DNA of 64,000 nucleotides from Chenopodium formosanum (lineage: Eukaryota; Streptophyta; Magnoliopsida; Caryophyllales; Amaranthaceae), in contig CM044857.1 of assembly GCA_024500155.1 (NCBI GenBank), positions 6,512,501-6,576,500 on the forward strand, given 5' to 3'. Position 1 is the stretch's first letter; each line of letters begins with the position of its first letter. This document shows, one piece after another, positions 1 to 10,369 of the stretch. The position numbers and the translations under genes are program-made. The notes beneath the pieces were generated by a model that worked only from the letters and a program-made list of their open reading frames with translations, was not told the origin of the DNA and did not search any database.

Positions 1-751
1 GTTTTCTACCAAGTATGATAGATTTTTAGCTTTTTTGATACTAATGTAGCTAAGAGATTAGCTAATAGTGGTAAATAAGAGAGCTCATTAGTATTTCGTA
101 CTTGTAGAAAGAATTATATTGTCAAATTATATATTTTTTTCACCATTAATGATATTATAATATGTTTCTACAAAATATTATTGTTAATACAATTCATTGA
201 TTAAGAAAGAATATTATCAACACTTGCAATTTTTAATATATATGCTGAAATATTTGATTATTTTGTGATTTATATATGTACATTACGTGTTTACATTTGA
301 TCATTTAGCTTATTATTATTATTTGGAATCTTTACAATTTATGGTCATATATAAGTGATCATATTTTAATTTATGTTTAAATATGAACATTTATGTTTAT
401 ATAAATACTCATACAAGTACTTGATGTATGTTCATTTTTGAAATGATAAATGTTCATTTTAGAAAGAATATTATCAACACTTGCAATTTTTAAATATGTA
501 TGTAATATTGTGTATACATAAAATTGATTAAAAAGAAATATCCAAATACAAAACATTGTAAAATAATAACTACTAGTTTATATATGAAATATGACTATAT
601 TGATATTTATAAATGAACATTTTATATGTAATATTGTTTACACATAAAATTGATTAAAGAAATATTCAAATACAAAACTTTGTGTAAAAAAAAACTACCA
701 GTCAATACATGAAATATGACTATATTGCTATTTATAAATGAAAATTTTATA
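1..751. other. AT-rich region downstream of gene A
   Basis: A ~90-bp direct repeat (TATGTAATATTGT(G/T)TA, then ACATAAAATTGATTAAA, then ATATTCAAATACAAAAC) occurs near 497-570 and 630-690. TGAACATTTAT-type words are present. No gene. Confidence 0.6.
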
Positions 752-1690
752 CTACGGTTTTGCCAACTTTCTTGCTTTTCTTATATTAATCCTAGACTTA
801 GTGTTTTCTTCAAAAAGCATCAGTTCAGCTGTGTATTGCATCCTCAGTTTCCTTATTTGGTCCAGCTGTAAATGAGAATGAATTATAAGTTAAGAACAAT
901 TCTATGTTATATAAATGAACATTATGTCTTAGGTAATTGAACATTTGATAAACTTACATTGTTTGCTTTCAGGTCACAAATATGTTGTTTATTAGGATCA
1001 GTAGTGAAAGTTTCCATATGCTTCATGATGTAAACTCCACAGTTTGTGTAGTCTGCATTGCTACGCCATTTCATTTTTTCCAATACAATTTCATAATGTT
1101 CAATAGAACTTGCATCTTCATACCCAATGTGTTTCATGTATGCATCCAATCTTTTTGACTGATTTGAACATTTATCAATCAATAAATGATTATTTATCAA
1201 TCAGCAAATGAACATTTATATTAAACAATTGTCAAAATAGATTTTAACATTTATCAACCAAAAACTAAACATTTAAATTACATATAATAAACAATTAGTC
1301 AATTATCAAATTGTTATAAAATTTTAACTTACAATCATTTTTGGTTGGTCAAGATACTTTTGAGGTTCTGACACATGTTGTGGTAGCTTTCTATTGTCGA
1401 TGATATGGATTGTATCCTTCATATGATTGATGCACAATACGAAAAAATGATTGGCAGTTGCTACTGGAAAAAATCTGAACAAATAATAAATTGTTAGTGA
1501 GCATTTAATTCATTATAATTGAACAAATTATAATAAAGGTATTGATGTTACCTGTTTGTATCCAACAATGCTTTTGATTTTGTAAAGCTGCAACTTATTG
1601 TCTATTCTTTCTATGAATTCTTTAAATCTTTTTTTCCATAGTTGACCCTTCCTTGAAGACTCTATTTGTACACATAATTTGCTGCATTTT
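752..1690 (-). CDS. Ulp1/C48 cysteine-protease domain, four terminal exons of gene A
   Basis: Exons read on the minus strand at about 1554-1690, 1330-1490, 952-1197 and 752-867. The second contains NHFFVLCINH and HIIDN, which fit the His and Asp of the Ulp1 catalytic triad. The third contains NCGVYIMKHMETF, which fits the catalytic Cys region (usually DCGVY). The last exon is basic and ends in KLAKP followed by TAG. All three catalytic residues therefore appear present although the gene is broken upstream. Ulp1-type proteases cleave SUMO-like tags in host cells; the job of the transposon-borne versions is not settled. Exon borders were judged by eye from reading frames and GT/AG positions. 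Confidence 0.75.
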
Positions 1691-1706
1691 TGTACATATA
1701 AACAAT

Positions 1707-2704
1707 GTTATTAAAATCGCGATTCGGATCGTAGAATCGTACGATTCTACGATCCTAATCTACCTAAACAATGTAAATCGCTGGTAGAATTGTTATGCTG
1801 TAGAATCGCTCATAGAATCGGTAGAATCGGTTAGAATCGGTGGAATCGGTACCGATTCTACGATTCTATAACGATTCTACTCCTGCAAAAAATCTGATTT
1901 TTCGAAACCCATAACTTTTGATTCTGAAGTCGGAATTATGCTTATAATATGTCATTGGAAAGCTCTTGAAGTCTACTTTCTAATAGAATTAATTTCGTAC
2001 CTATATCATTTATATATTTTATGTTATAGACTAAAGAGTTTAAGGGTTTCATAATTGAACCTAACTTTAGGCAATGACTTGCATATTATTCAATCTAAAT
2101 CATAATAAAGCTTATGAAACATCAATTTAAATAACTTTTAAGATTCTATCCAACCATTTAAATTTTGTGCGCATAAGAATGTATTCATGAGTCTCATGCA
2201 CTCAACTTTGGGCATATAACAAACACTTTTATAACATGAGTTTGTTGTAGTTGTCATTCTTTAGCTATCTCGTTAAATGAACTAACTTGACACTTAGTTT
2301 TCTATCATTATTGGATTTTTTTTTAATTATGCATGGGTCTAGGGAAAACAACTTTACGAGTCAACAACGTTATTTTTTTTTCATAATTTAACAACAACTG
2401 TCGTGTTACTCTCGTGGTTAAGAATGTGTACCAATAATCCGACTTTATAGTTTATATTGTATTGTTTGAGTTATGCGCGTGCGAATTACTTGAAAAACTA
2501 TTTTATGTTTGTATGTCAATATTATGTTACTAACAATATATATTATTATCATTCTCATTGCTATAAAATTATGTATGTAGTCATTTGTTACATTTTGAAG
2601 CCCAATTATACATTTTGGTAGAATCGTACGATTCTACGATTCGATTTTACCGATTTGATTCTACCCCACTCATCGATTCAAAGTAGAATCCCGATTCTGA
2701 TAAC
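1707..2704. repeat. ~1 kb MITE-like element built on a GTAGAATCG motif
   Basis: The two ends are inverted copies of each other: GTTATTAAAATCGCGATTCGG on the left against the complement of CCCGATTCTGATAAC on the right. Both arms contain many copies of GTAGAATCG and its complement CGATTCTAC, including a palindromic stretch repeated near each end (about 1735-1755 and 2620-2640). The middle is AT-rich with no coding capacity. It lies in an intron of gene A. No target-site duplication could be fixed, so the superfamily is unknown. Confidence 0.6.
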
Positions 2705-2759
2705 TTTGCATAAAAACATTAATTAATAAATCCTTTGTTGAGTAATATATATAAAATAT

Positions 2760-3350
2760 AATTGATGTAAACTTACATGTGGCATTGTTGAGAAATATAT
2801 CTTGTTTTTTGTGTTCTTATGATTTAGGATCGTTGCCCATGAATCTATGACACAATTCATAACTTGTACATCATCTCCAAGTGTTTTCATTTCTGCTCTA
2901 TTTATGAGATTGAGTCCATCATGATATAAAAGTGCACTGCAAATGAACATTAAGCAATGTATAAATGAGTAATTACCCAAGAAACTTATAAAACATTAAT
3001 GCATTTGAATATGAATAAATTACCTTTAATCTTCTCCACTATAAGCAAAGTCACATACAAGTTGATTCATTGTTTTCTCATCTTTAAAAAGATCTTTGTA
3101 TTTGACCATGTATGGAGATCTAAAAGCAAGAGGAAGAGTTTGGGATTGACGCTATGGCCTCTTTGATGAACTGAACATATAATGAATTAAATATGATCAT
3201 ATATGTATATACAAATGAACATTTAATACAATTAGAAAATAAAGAATTGTAATTTATACCTCTCATCTATGTTCTTTGCAAATTGTTTGCTCTTCTCCGG
3301 TTGTGTTTCTTTTGTATTCTCTTTAATTTTTTTTTCATATTTTCTTCCCT
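2760..3350 (-). CDS. Exons of gene A just upstream of the Ulp1 domain
   Basis: Three minus-strand exons can be read. Exon ~3245-3345 is Lys/Glu-rich (GRKYEKKIKENTKE). Exon ~3040-3130 reads SPYMVKYKDLFKDEKTMNQ. Exon ~2770-2940 reads LINRAEMKTLGDDVQVMNC then VIDSWATILNHKN. The last two resemble the region that precedes the protease core in plant transposon Ulp1 proteins. There is no independent evidence of function. Confidence 0.55.
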
Positions 3351-4059
3351 GAGCAAAAAGTAATTTATATATGAACATATTGGTTCCCACAAATGTTCAT
3401 TTATTTATTGAGGAAGATATGTAATATATTTACCTTTGGTTAGTCTCTGAGGAAGATACATCTTTCTTCTTGTTTTTCATTGTCAGAATTTTCTTCTCTA
3501 TCTCCATTGTTAGAATTTTCTTTTGTTTTCTGAAAAATCAAATCAAGTTAGTAACATAATGTTATGTTTATATTTTAGAAACCAAACAATTAATAGAAAT
3601 CATTTAAAATTAGTTTATATTACATAAAAACTAATTAATATTACAATAACACATTAAAATTCATAAATTACATAAACCATAATTGTTCTTGATTAAACAA
3701 AACATTCTTCAGAGTTACATAAACCTTAATTGTTTTTGATTTAACGAAATAAACTACATTATTACTACTAATACATAGATCATCACTAATGGCTGGGGTT
3801 TTGTTTTTACCCCTGTTCCTATTTACTCTCCTTGTTCTTCATAACATCACTAATTATTGGGTTTTTATTTTTTGAAATCTCGAATAGGCTCATTTTCAAC
3901 TTCTACAGAAGCAGAGGCTTGCTTATCAATACTTTTTGGATTTGTCAATCCTGCAGTTTTTAAAATGAACATTATCAAATATAAATATGAACATTATCAA
4001 ATATAAATATGAAAATTATAAATAATAATTATGAACATACTATTTTCATTTTAATTTAC

Positions 4060-4595
4060 CCGTAGGAGAAGATTTTTCACTAGCCTTTTCAACTGCTACA
4101 GAAGTAGAGGCTTCAGTTTGATCAATAACACCCATTGTTGTAGATGTTGGATGACTTGGATCTGATTTTGTTTTCTCATAAATTTTTTTTATTTAAACAC
4201 ATCATAAGATATATTGAGCATAAAAATTTAAACATTTATAATTTGCTCTTACCAATTTGTGGAGATGGAAGAGTAAGTCCAAAGCTGAATGCTTTGTTGA
4301 TATTATACTCCTCCTATTTCTGTTTTCCTTTTTTGTTTTTTTCCATTTCAGCTGCTTTAAAAAACTCCCTTTCAGCTTCTGCAATGGCATTCAAGAAATC
4401 TTCCGAGCCATAGATCTCTTCATCTTGGCTTAGGATGATGGTTCTCTTGCCATTTTCCCCATAACCTCAATAACTTTTTTTACCAAGTCATTTTCGGGGA
4501 ATATTTCCTTTGCTTTCAACGGCTTGTTTGATAGTTTTGACAAGCGACGACCAATTTCAATCACCACATCAATGAAATCATTCATGAAAATCTAG
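4060..4595 (-). CDS. Exons of gene A, helical charged region
   Basis: On the minus strand 4595-4450 reads as a helical segment (NDFIDVVIEIGRRLSKL...). After a one-base frameshift near 4455 it continues as an acidic/basic helical stretch (SQDEEIYGSEDFLNAIAEAE). A further short Ser/Thr-rich exon lies at about 4060-4165. The even mix of charged residues over ~90 codons looks coding. No named domain recognised. Confidence 0.45.
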
Positions 4596-5010
4596 ATTAT
4601 AAAGAAATAATTATATTTTAAACAATACATTTCATATTAAAGAAATGAGCATTTATGTATTTAAAACTGTTCATTTTACATACCTAAGGATTGATTTAAC
4701 TTTTTCAACAATTCTAGGAAGTATTTTCCCTTTACCAAGTCCCAATTCCAATTCATTTTTTATTCTTTCAAGAACCATGTCCCGTTTCCATACAACAATA
4801 ATAGGGATTGTTCTTGGTGGCTTTTTATCCAATCTCTAAACTCTATCAAAATAGAACAGCTACAAAAGAAATAATAACGAACATTTATCAGATTATATAT
4901 GATCAATTACCAAACAAACTTGAACAATTATCAATCAACAAATGAACATTTTTATATATGATCAATTATCAAATAGATTTGAACAATTATCAACAAATGA
5001 ACATTATTAT

Positions 5011-5457
5011 TCATACCATCAGAAATTGTAGGGGGCCTTTGTAGAATCCCTTGCTCGAGTGTTTTCTCCAATCAACATGGTTCTTCATCAGTGAATCAAA
5101 AACATATTGACACCAATTCAAGTTTTTAATTCTTTCCTTGTGCATCATCGAATAGAGAAACTTGTACTGGCACCGATTGTTTTGTATGCACTTTATCAAT
5201 GCATTCACTGCTACCACCAAAAAGTTTGTAATGAAATCTTCATTGTCAGGTCTGTTTTTCTCAAACATTTTGTCAATGCATTTTGCCACAATTTGCTTAC
5301 AGAAGGAATTTTTCCATTCCATTTCCCCTTCCACTTCTTCATAAAACTTTCAAACTCCTCACTTGCTTTTTTTTATTTTGCTTCAACAATGGGAATTTCC
5401 CCCATTGGTAGTCCATATACTACTCTAACATCCTCTACTTCCACTTTAATTGATTGA
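5011..5457 (-). CDS. Transposon-gene domain exon of gene A (DUF1985 / plant-mobile-domain-like)
   Basis: The minus strand reads VEVEDVRVVYGLPMGEIPIV, then, after an in-frame stop and a frameshift near 5340, a long segment with FLVVAVNALIKCIQNNRCQY, IKNLNWCQYVFDSL and FYKGPLQFLMV. This pattern (GLPxG, then a helical block, then NLNWCxxxxDxL and a GPLxFLM end) is common in plant transposon proteins that carry a C-terminal Ulp1 domain, related to DUF1985 or aminotransferase-like plant mobile domains. The family assignment is from memory and approximate. Confidence 0.6.
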
Positions 5458-5522
5458 TTTTTTAAAGTTTGACTATTTTCATCAAAACTGTTCAAAATCC
5501 AAAAACAGAAACTTTAGTCCAA

Positions 5523-6099
5523 CTAAGGTAACTGGATATGAAGTAGGGGCCCTAATCCAATCTCCTCTATCTCTAAATTCTGTGTATCACTCATTTTTTT
5601 TATCCAGTGCATCAACTTCACATGCCCCCCTCTGGTTGATGCTTTCTCTTCCTCAAACTCCTCTTCCTTAATTTCCTCAACTTCCTTCACCTTAACTATT
5701 TCTGTTTTCTGTTTCCTTCTTCCCCTACCCTCACCTTCTTGTTTATACACAACCAACTTCTGCTCCCCCTTCTCAGCCTTTGCCTTCACTAACTTCTGCT
5801 CCTTCTCCTTCTTTGCCTTTTTCTTCTTTGGCTTTATTTCAACCTTCTCCTCCAATTCATCTTTCTTCCTCACTGACAGGCTCTTTTTCAGCTTTATAAA
5901 CATATTCTTCACTATCATCACCATTGTCAGTGGAATTTTCATCAGAAGGATCCTGAGATGGTTCATCATATGGTACTTCTTGTATTTTTTTTTCCTCTTC
6001 CCAGCATTCTTCTTGGCAGGGCTGACAACTGAAAATTGAAATAAATATAAAAGTCATCACATATGATCGTTTAATGTATTGAAAATGAACATTAATCAA
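5523..6099 (-). CDS. Lys/Glu-rich linker exon of gene A
   Basis: The minus strand reads an acidic block (DEPSQDPSDENSTDNGDDSEE), changes frame near 5870, then runs into a strongly basic block of KKKKAKKEKEQK type and an EEIKEEEFEEEK block. Such charged linkers lie between the N-terminal and protease parts of many plant Ulp1-type transposon proteins. The basic runs would serve as nuclear-localisation signals, but that is inference. Confidence 0.5.
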
Positions 6100-6179
6100 A
6101 TGATAAAATGAATAAAAATGTTATTATATATGATCATTCTATATATTGAAATTGAACATTTATAATATATCATTATGTA

Positions 6180-7290
6180 CCTGCTTTTCTTTTGCCAACA
6201 ACCTTAGAAGTTTTCTTCAGTTCTCCTGCAGATCTCTTTTTTCCACCTACATAAATGATAAACTTTTGTATATTACACACAAATTTTAGATTTTATAATA
6301 CCTAACAAACTTTTATTATATTGAACATTTACCCTTTTTGCCTTGTTCTTCTACAACTTTTTTAGTAGAAGCACCTAGCATTTTTTTAATAGGTTCGGCA
6401 ACATATTCAGAAGGGGCACCTGCCATTTTTCTGATTGGAGTAGGTGCTGCAACATTTTCCGCTTTCTTTTTAATAGGAGAAGTCCTTTAAGAAATTCTTT
6501 TTTTCAGACCTTTTTTTGCAGATTTTTTAGCAGACTCAGCAGTTGCCTCATTCTGGCCTCCCTTAGTAGATTCATCTAACAGAACATCTATTGTGTTTTT
6601 AAAACCTTATGTTAGTAAAGTTAAATATGTCCTATTTAACATTAAATACAAAAGTATTATCTTTACCTTGACTTCTTGTAACTCTTCCACTTTGCACTAC
6701 AGGGCTTTTATTTTTATTTTTATTTTTTCTTGCAACCATTTTGTATATTAATTTCCTTTGGCTTGATTGTTCACTCTTTTGAAATGAGGTAGCTGGCTCC
6801 TCACTTATTTTTGTCAATACATCAGCTGTATTCATATCTTCATCTGTAAAATTAGTCTCATCCTTAATTCGAAAAAAATCAAATGCCATTTCTGCTGCAT
6901 ATTAAATGATCAAATATAAAACATTAAATAAACATTTATGTAAATAGAATGACAAATGTTTATTATATATAATATAAATGAACATTTTATATAATGAATA
7001 TTACCCTTCTTATTTCCAGTAGCATCTTTCATCTATGTAGGCTTTGGCATATCTTCCTTTTGACCTTCTATGTAAATTCAATTAGTGAAATTTATTAATC
7101 TTCTTCAACATTAAATATTACAATTAAATATTATACATAACCAAAATGAACATTTTATGTAATAAATAAGTACATTTTTCATTTTTTACCTTTCAACTCT
7201 GTTATCTTTGGAAAGACATTTTCCACAGTTTTCTTTTTAGGGTTTTTCTCCTTTTCAAGCCCTTTTTCCTCTTGTCCTTCTATGAAAATT
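6180..7290 (-). CDS. Further short basic/acidic exons of gene A
   Basis: Several short minus-strand exons separated by AT-rich introns. The best is 6632-6889 (FFRIKDETNFTDEDMNTADV, then a basic stretch and VVQSGRVTRSQGK). Others at about 6180-6250, 6330-6560, 7000-7070 and 7190-7285 encode Lys-, Ser- and Glu-rich peptides. The introns hold TGAACATTT words. No domain recognised. Confidence 0.4.
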
Positions 7291-7415
7291 TAATCAGTGA
7301 AAATTGAAATTGATTAATCTTCTTGAACATTACAATAAAAATTATACATATCCAAAATAAACATTTCTTTTCTATCATCGATTTTCCTTGATTTTAGGAT
7401 TTTTAAGTTCTATAT

Positions 7416-7568
7416 ACCTCTTGAAACATCTATTCAAAGTTTTTTATACCTCTTGATAACATTTGCTCAAAGTTCTTTATACCTCTTGATACATCTACTC
7501 AAAGTTCTTTATATCTCTTGATACACCTACTCAAAGTTCTTTATATCTCTTGATAATATCTGCTCAAT
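7416..7568. repeat. 32-bp minisatellite, about 4.7 units
   Basis: Five successive units start at 7416, 7448, 7481, 7513 and 7545. Each has the form (A/T)CTCTTGATACATCTACTC followed by AAAGTTCTTTAT. Units differ at a few positions and unit 2 has one extra base. It lies in an intron region of gene A. Confidence 0.85.
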
Positions 7569-7769
7569 TTCCATAACGTTGTTTATGTGCCATCAAATAA
7601 TGTATATTTCAAATGCTTATAAACCTTAACAATAGTTGCAATTAAAGGATGATAAGATTGCAAATAAAAAGAGCAACCACAAAGGAGTTAAAATAAACAG
7701 TCTCTTCGTACATATATACAATTTTTTTAAAATAATAATGTTAACATAAGAAGTATAAAGCATAAGGAT

Positions 7770-8245
7770 TTTTTTAATTAAAAAAAAGCATTACATTTGT
7801 CAAAAAAAAACTTTTAATTAATTGATGATATGTTTAATGAAAAAAACATTAAATATATTAATGAGAGTAAACATATGAATTAGGGTAAAAAAGTAATACA
7901 CAATTTTTGTACAAAATTTGAGGGTATAGTTGGTAGCACACTATTCCTAAGAGTTATCTTCTACTTTTTATAAGGTAGGGGAAAAAAAGCATTACTAATT
8001 TTTTGTTAAAAAAAACTTTGAATTAATTGATGATATGTTTAATGACAAAAAAAAAATTAAATATATTAATGCGAGTAAACATATTAATTAGGGTAAAAAA
8101 GTAAATGCACATTTGTGTACATATTTTTGAGGGCATAATTGATGGTATCACACTATTCCTAAGAGTTATCTTCTACTTTTTATAAGGTAGGGGAAAAAAA
8201 ACTTTGAATTAATTGATGATATGTATAATGACAAATATATATATA

Positions 8246-8332
<87 letters not shown>

Positions 8333-8815
8333 TAATAAGAGTAAACATATTAATTTTAAGGTAAAAAAGTAAATACACATTTTTGTACATATTTGTGTAC
8401 GTATTTTTGAAAGTATAATTGGTAGCACACTATTCCTAAGAGTTATCTTCTATTTTTAATAAGACTAGGGTAGCTAACGCGCGCGATGCGCGCACATAGC
8501 TAGTCAAATCTAGAGACTCTTTCGGCTTGGTCTTAAAATCATAAATTTAGTTGTTGACAGATTTAATGACAAAAAAAAAATATGTAAACAACTATGTTTA
8601 TGAGTATATAAATGTCCAAGACAACTAACATTAAAGCATGAGAGCAAATAAGTACATAATTAAATATTTTAGAGGGTATAATTGTCCAAACACTATTCAT
8701 TTAAAAAACGTGTATACATTAATGAGGGTATATATGTAAATACACATTTTAAAGGGTATACTTGGCATTACACTATTCATAAGAGTAACTTTCTACTTTT
8801 TATAAGGTAGGGATA
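7770..8815. repeat. Four tandem ~210-320 bp units, one expanded by (TA)n
   Basis: The phrase CACTATTCCTAAGAGTTATC followed by TTCTACTTTTTATAAGGTAGG occurs near 7940, 8150, 8430 and 8769 (last copy diverged). Each copy is preceded by a similar AT-rich block containing GAGTAAACATAT, GGGTAAAAAAGTAA and a GAGGGTATA-type motif. The third unit is enlarged by a (TA)n tract at about 8235-8325. No coding capacity. It may be a decayed Helitron or MITE concatemer inserted into gene A. Confidence 0.65.
8471..8503. other. GC-rich hairpin next to CTAG, Helitron-end-like
   Basis: In an AT-rich setting the bases GCGCGCGATGCGCGC form a short strong hairpin, followed 6 nt later by CTAG then T. A hairpin about 10 nt upstream of CTRR followed by T is the form of a Helitron 3' end. 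The minus strand also shows hairpin-then-CTAG, so orientation is unclear. No TC-start partner was found. Confidence 0.35.
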
Positions 8816-8840
8816 GAGATAGAGATAAATATGTACATTT

Positions 8841-9340
8841 TTATTTTTTACCTTTTATCTGTGTTGTCTTTGGAAAATCATCTTCCACATTTTTCTTTTC
8901 ATGGCTTCTTTCCTTTTCAGGAATTTTCTCCTTTACAGGCCCTTTTTCCTTCTGTTTTTCTTCACCTGCTAAATTAATAGTATTATTATAATTGATATTT
9001 ATAAACATTAAACAGAAATATTCAATATATGTGAACATTTACCTTTCTTTAACTTCTTGCTTGTTTTTTTCCACTTTTTTGATTTCCTTGCTTGCCTTTT
9101 CCATTATTTTGAGATTTTTCATAATTCTGATTGTTGATTTTTTGTACTTCCTGTAAATGTGAGATAGTATTATGAAATTTTCATATATATACATTATTTA
9201 TTTTATTTAATTTAGTTATTCAAATTTGAACATACTTTGGGTTTTCCTCTATGTCTAAATGTATTTGTTGCATCTTCTCCTTTAAAGTGGTTATTGCTAG
9301 CTTCTGTTGATCATCATCTTTAGGTTTTCCAATAATTCAT
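8841..9340 (-). CDS. Lys/Glu-rich exons of gene A left of the gypsy insertion
   Basis: The minus strand at 8841-9000 reads EEKQKEKGPVKEKIPEKERS followed by a similar basic stretch. Exons at about 9045-9150 and 9235-9330 are also basic. The exon at 9235-9345 is cut by the gypsy element, whose left LTR begins at 9347. Confidence 0.45.
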
Positions 9341-9346
9341 TAAAAG

Positions 9347-9877
9347 ATTTTCGGGTGTTTTTTGGATCTCCCCGGATACTGGTTGCGCTCTTCAGGCAAT
9401 GAGACTCGGACACCTGCAAAATGAACGAATATTCCTTTACCGGAATATTTGCCTCCGACAATCAATTTAGAGATCTGAAACGGAAAGGCTAAAGAGAGAA
9501 AGTAAAGAGAAGTTGGAGCTATTTTATGCTCTTTTTATGTAATGTCGTAATCCACCCCTCCCTTCATAAATGATTGGGGTATTTATAGGGGTGGGAGTTT
9601 GTGCCCCTTAAGGGTTTGTAATCTAAAATTCCGTGACATGATTGGCTGCGCAATCAGGAGGTGTCATGCGTAATACTAGAGCGCCGTTTTACGACTTTCA
9701 AGAATATTTCTCGGGATTTGGGCTATGATGCAATAAGGCCTTTTTATGTTGATTTCAGGTGCTCTTTTGAGCCTTGGACACGCGTCATCTTCCCATAGGG
9801 ACACGTGTCGACCTTTAACTTGGCCACGTGTCGCTACAGGATTGGACCACGTATATGGGGTATTTTTACCCTAAACA
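9347..9877 (-). repeat. 3' LTR of the gypsy element
   Basis: On the minus strand it begins TGTTTAGGG at 9877. The matching end at 9347 reads AAAAT where the other LTR has AAACA, so the terminal CA is lost. A TATA box (TATAAATA, minus strand, 9580-9587) lies in the expected place. Length equals that of the right LTR, 531 bp. Confidence 0.9.
9777..9868. promoter_or_regulatory. Four CACG(T/C) boxes spaced exactly 23 bp in the LTR U3
   Basis: CACGC at 9779, CACGTG at 9802, CACGTG at 9825 and CACGT at 9848 start 23 bp apart each time, while the bases between are diverged. The first three sit in near-palindromes: GACACGCGTC, GACACGTGTC, GCCACGTGTC. CACGTG is the plant G-box, bound by bZIP and bHLH factors in light, ABA and stress responses. 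In the right LTR (from 21435) the third box has decayed to CATGTT. Confidence 0.65.
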
Positions 9878-9892
9878 TTTGCCCCTCAGAGG
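9878..9892 (-). other. Polypurine tract of the gypsy element
   Basis: On the minus strand GAGGGGCAAA lies directly before the TG that opens the 3' LTR. This purine-rich run is the expected plus-strand primer. Confidence 0.7.
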
Positions 9893-10338
9893 GGGTGGCT
9901 CGTACGCTACAGGCCGCCTCCTCTGATATTTCACCCATCTTGAGGCGTACGAGTACATGGAGACTGGGCATGTTGCTGAGAAGGCGAGCAGATCTGTCCG
10001 CCCTCATAAAGTTGGTCGTCGTGCGCTGGTTGACTGTCTTCATCCGCCTAAAAACATTTCTCGGGGACGCTCGAGTCCGGGAGTTAGACGGACGAACTAT
10101 GCCACCTGGATTCTCAGGGGTGAGCTCGAACGCCCGGATTTTTAGGACGAATCCCTTAATTCCGTTTACTTGACTGTCTATTTGGATGTGTCGTTACTCG
10201 TCCGTCTCTTTCTCCGTCCAACTTAACATGACTATCTTTTCACCCTTTTGAATTCTAGGTTACATTTTCAAATTATAACCGTTCGAATTCTAAAGGCGGG
10301 AAAGATTAATTTACTAATATGCCCCCATAAATTTTGCC

Positions 10339-10346
10339 TATATATA
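10339..10346 (+). promoter_or_regulatory. TATA box for the antisense ORF
   Basis: TATATATA is followed after ~30 bp by a GAGAGAGA/CT-type leader (10390-10435) typical of plant 5' UTRs, then by a likely intron with AG|GTAGG at 10548 and CTGCAG at 10784. It lies ~460 bp inside the 3' LTR and points away from it. Confidence 0.55.
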
Positions 10347-10369
10347 CAGAGGGTTTGACCTCACTTTTG

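Noticed and set aside
8166..8390. Minus-strand frame of repeated Ile-Tyr
   Set aside because: It is a translation of the (TA)n tract, not a gene. The same holds for frames at 14664-15044.
9805..10173. 122-codon plus-strand frame across the LTR and its inner edge
   Set aside because: It runs across the 23-bp box array and the polypurine tract, and no splice or homology support was seen; likely chance.
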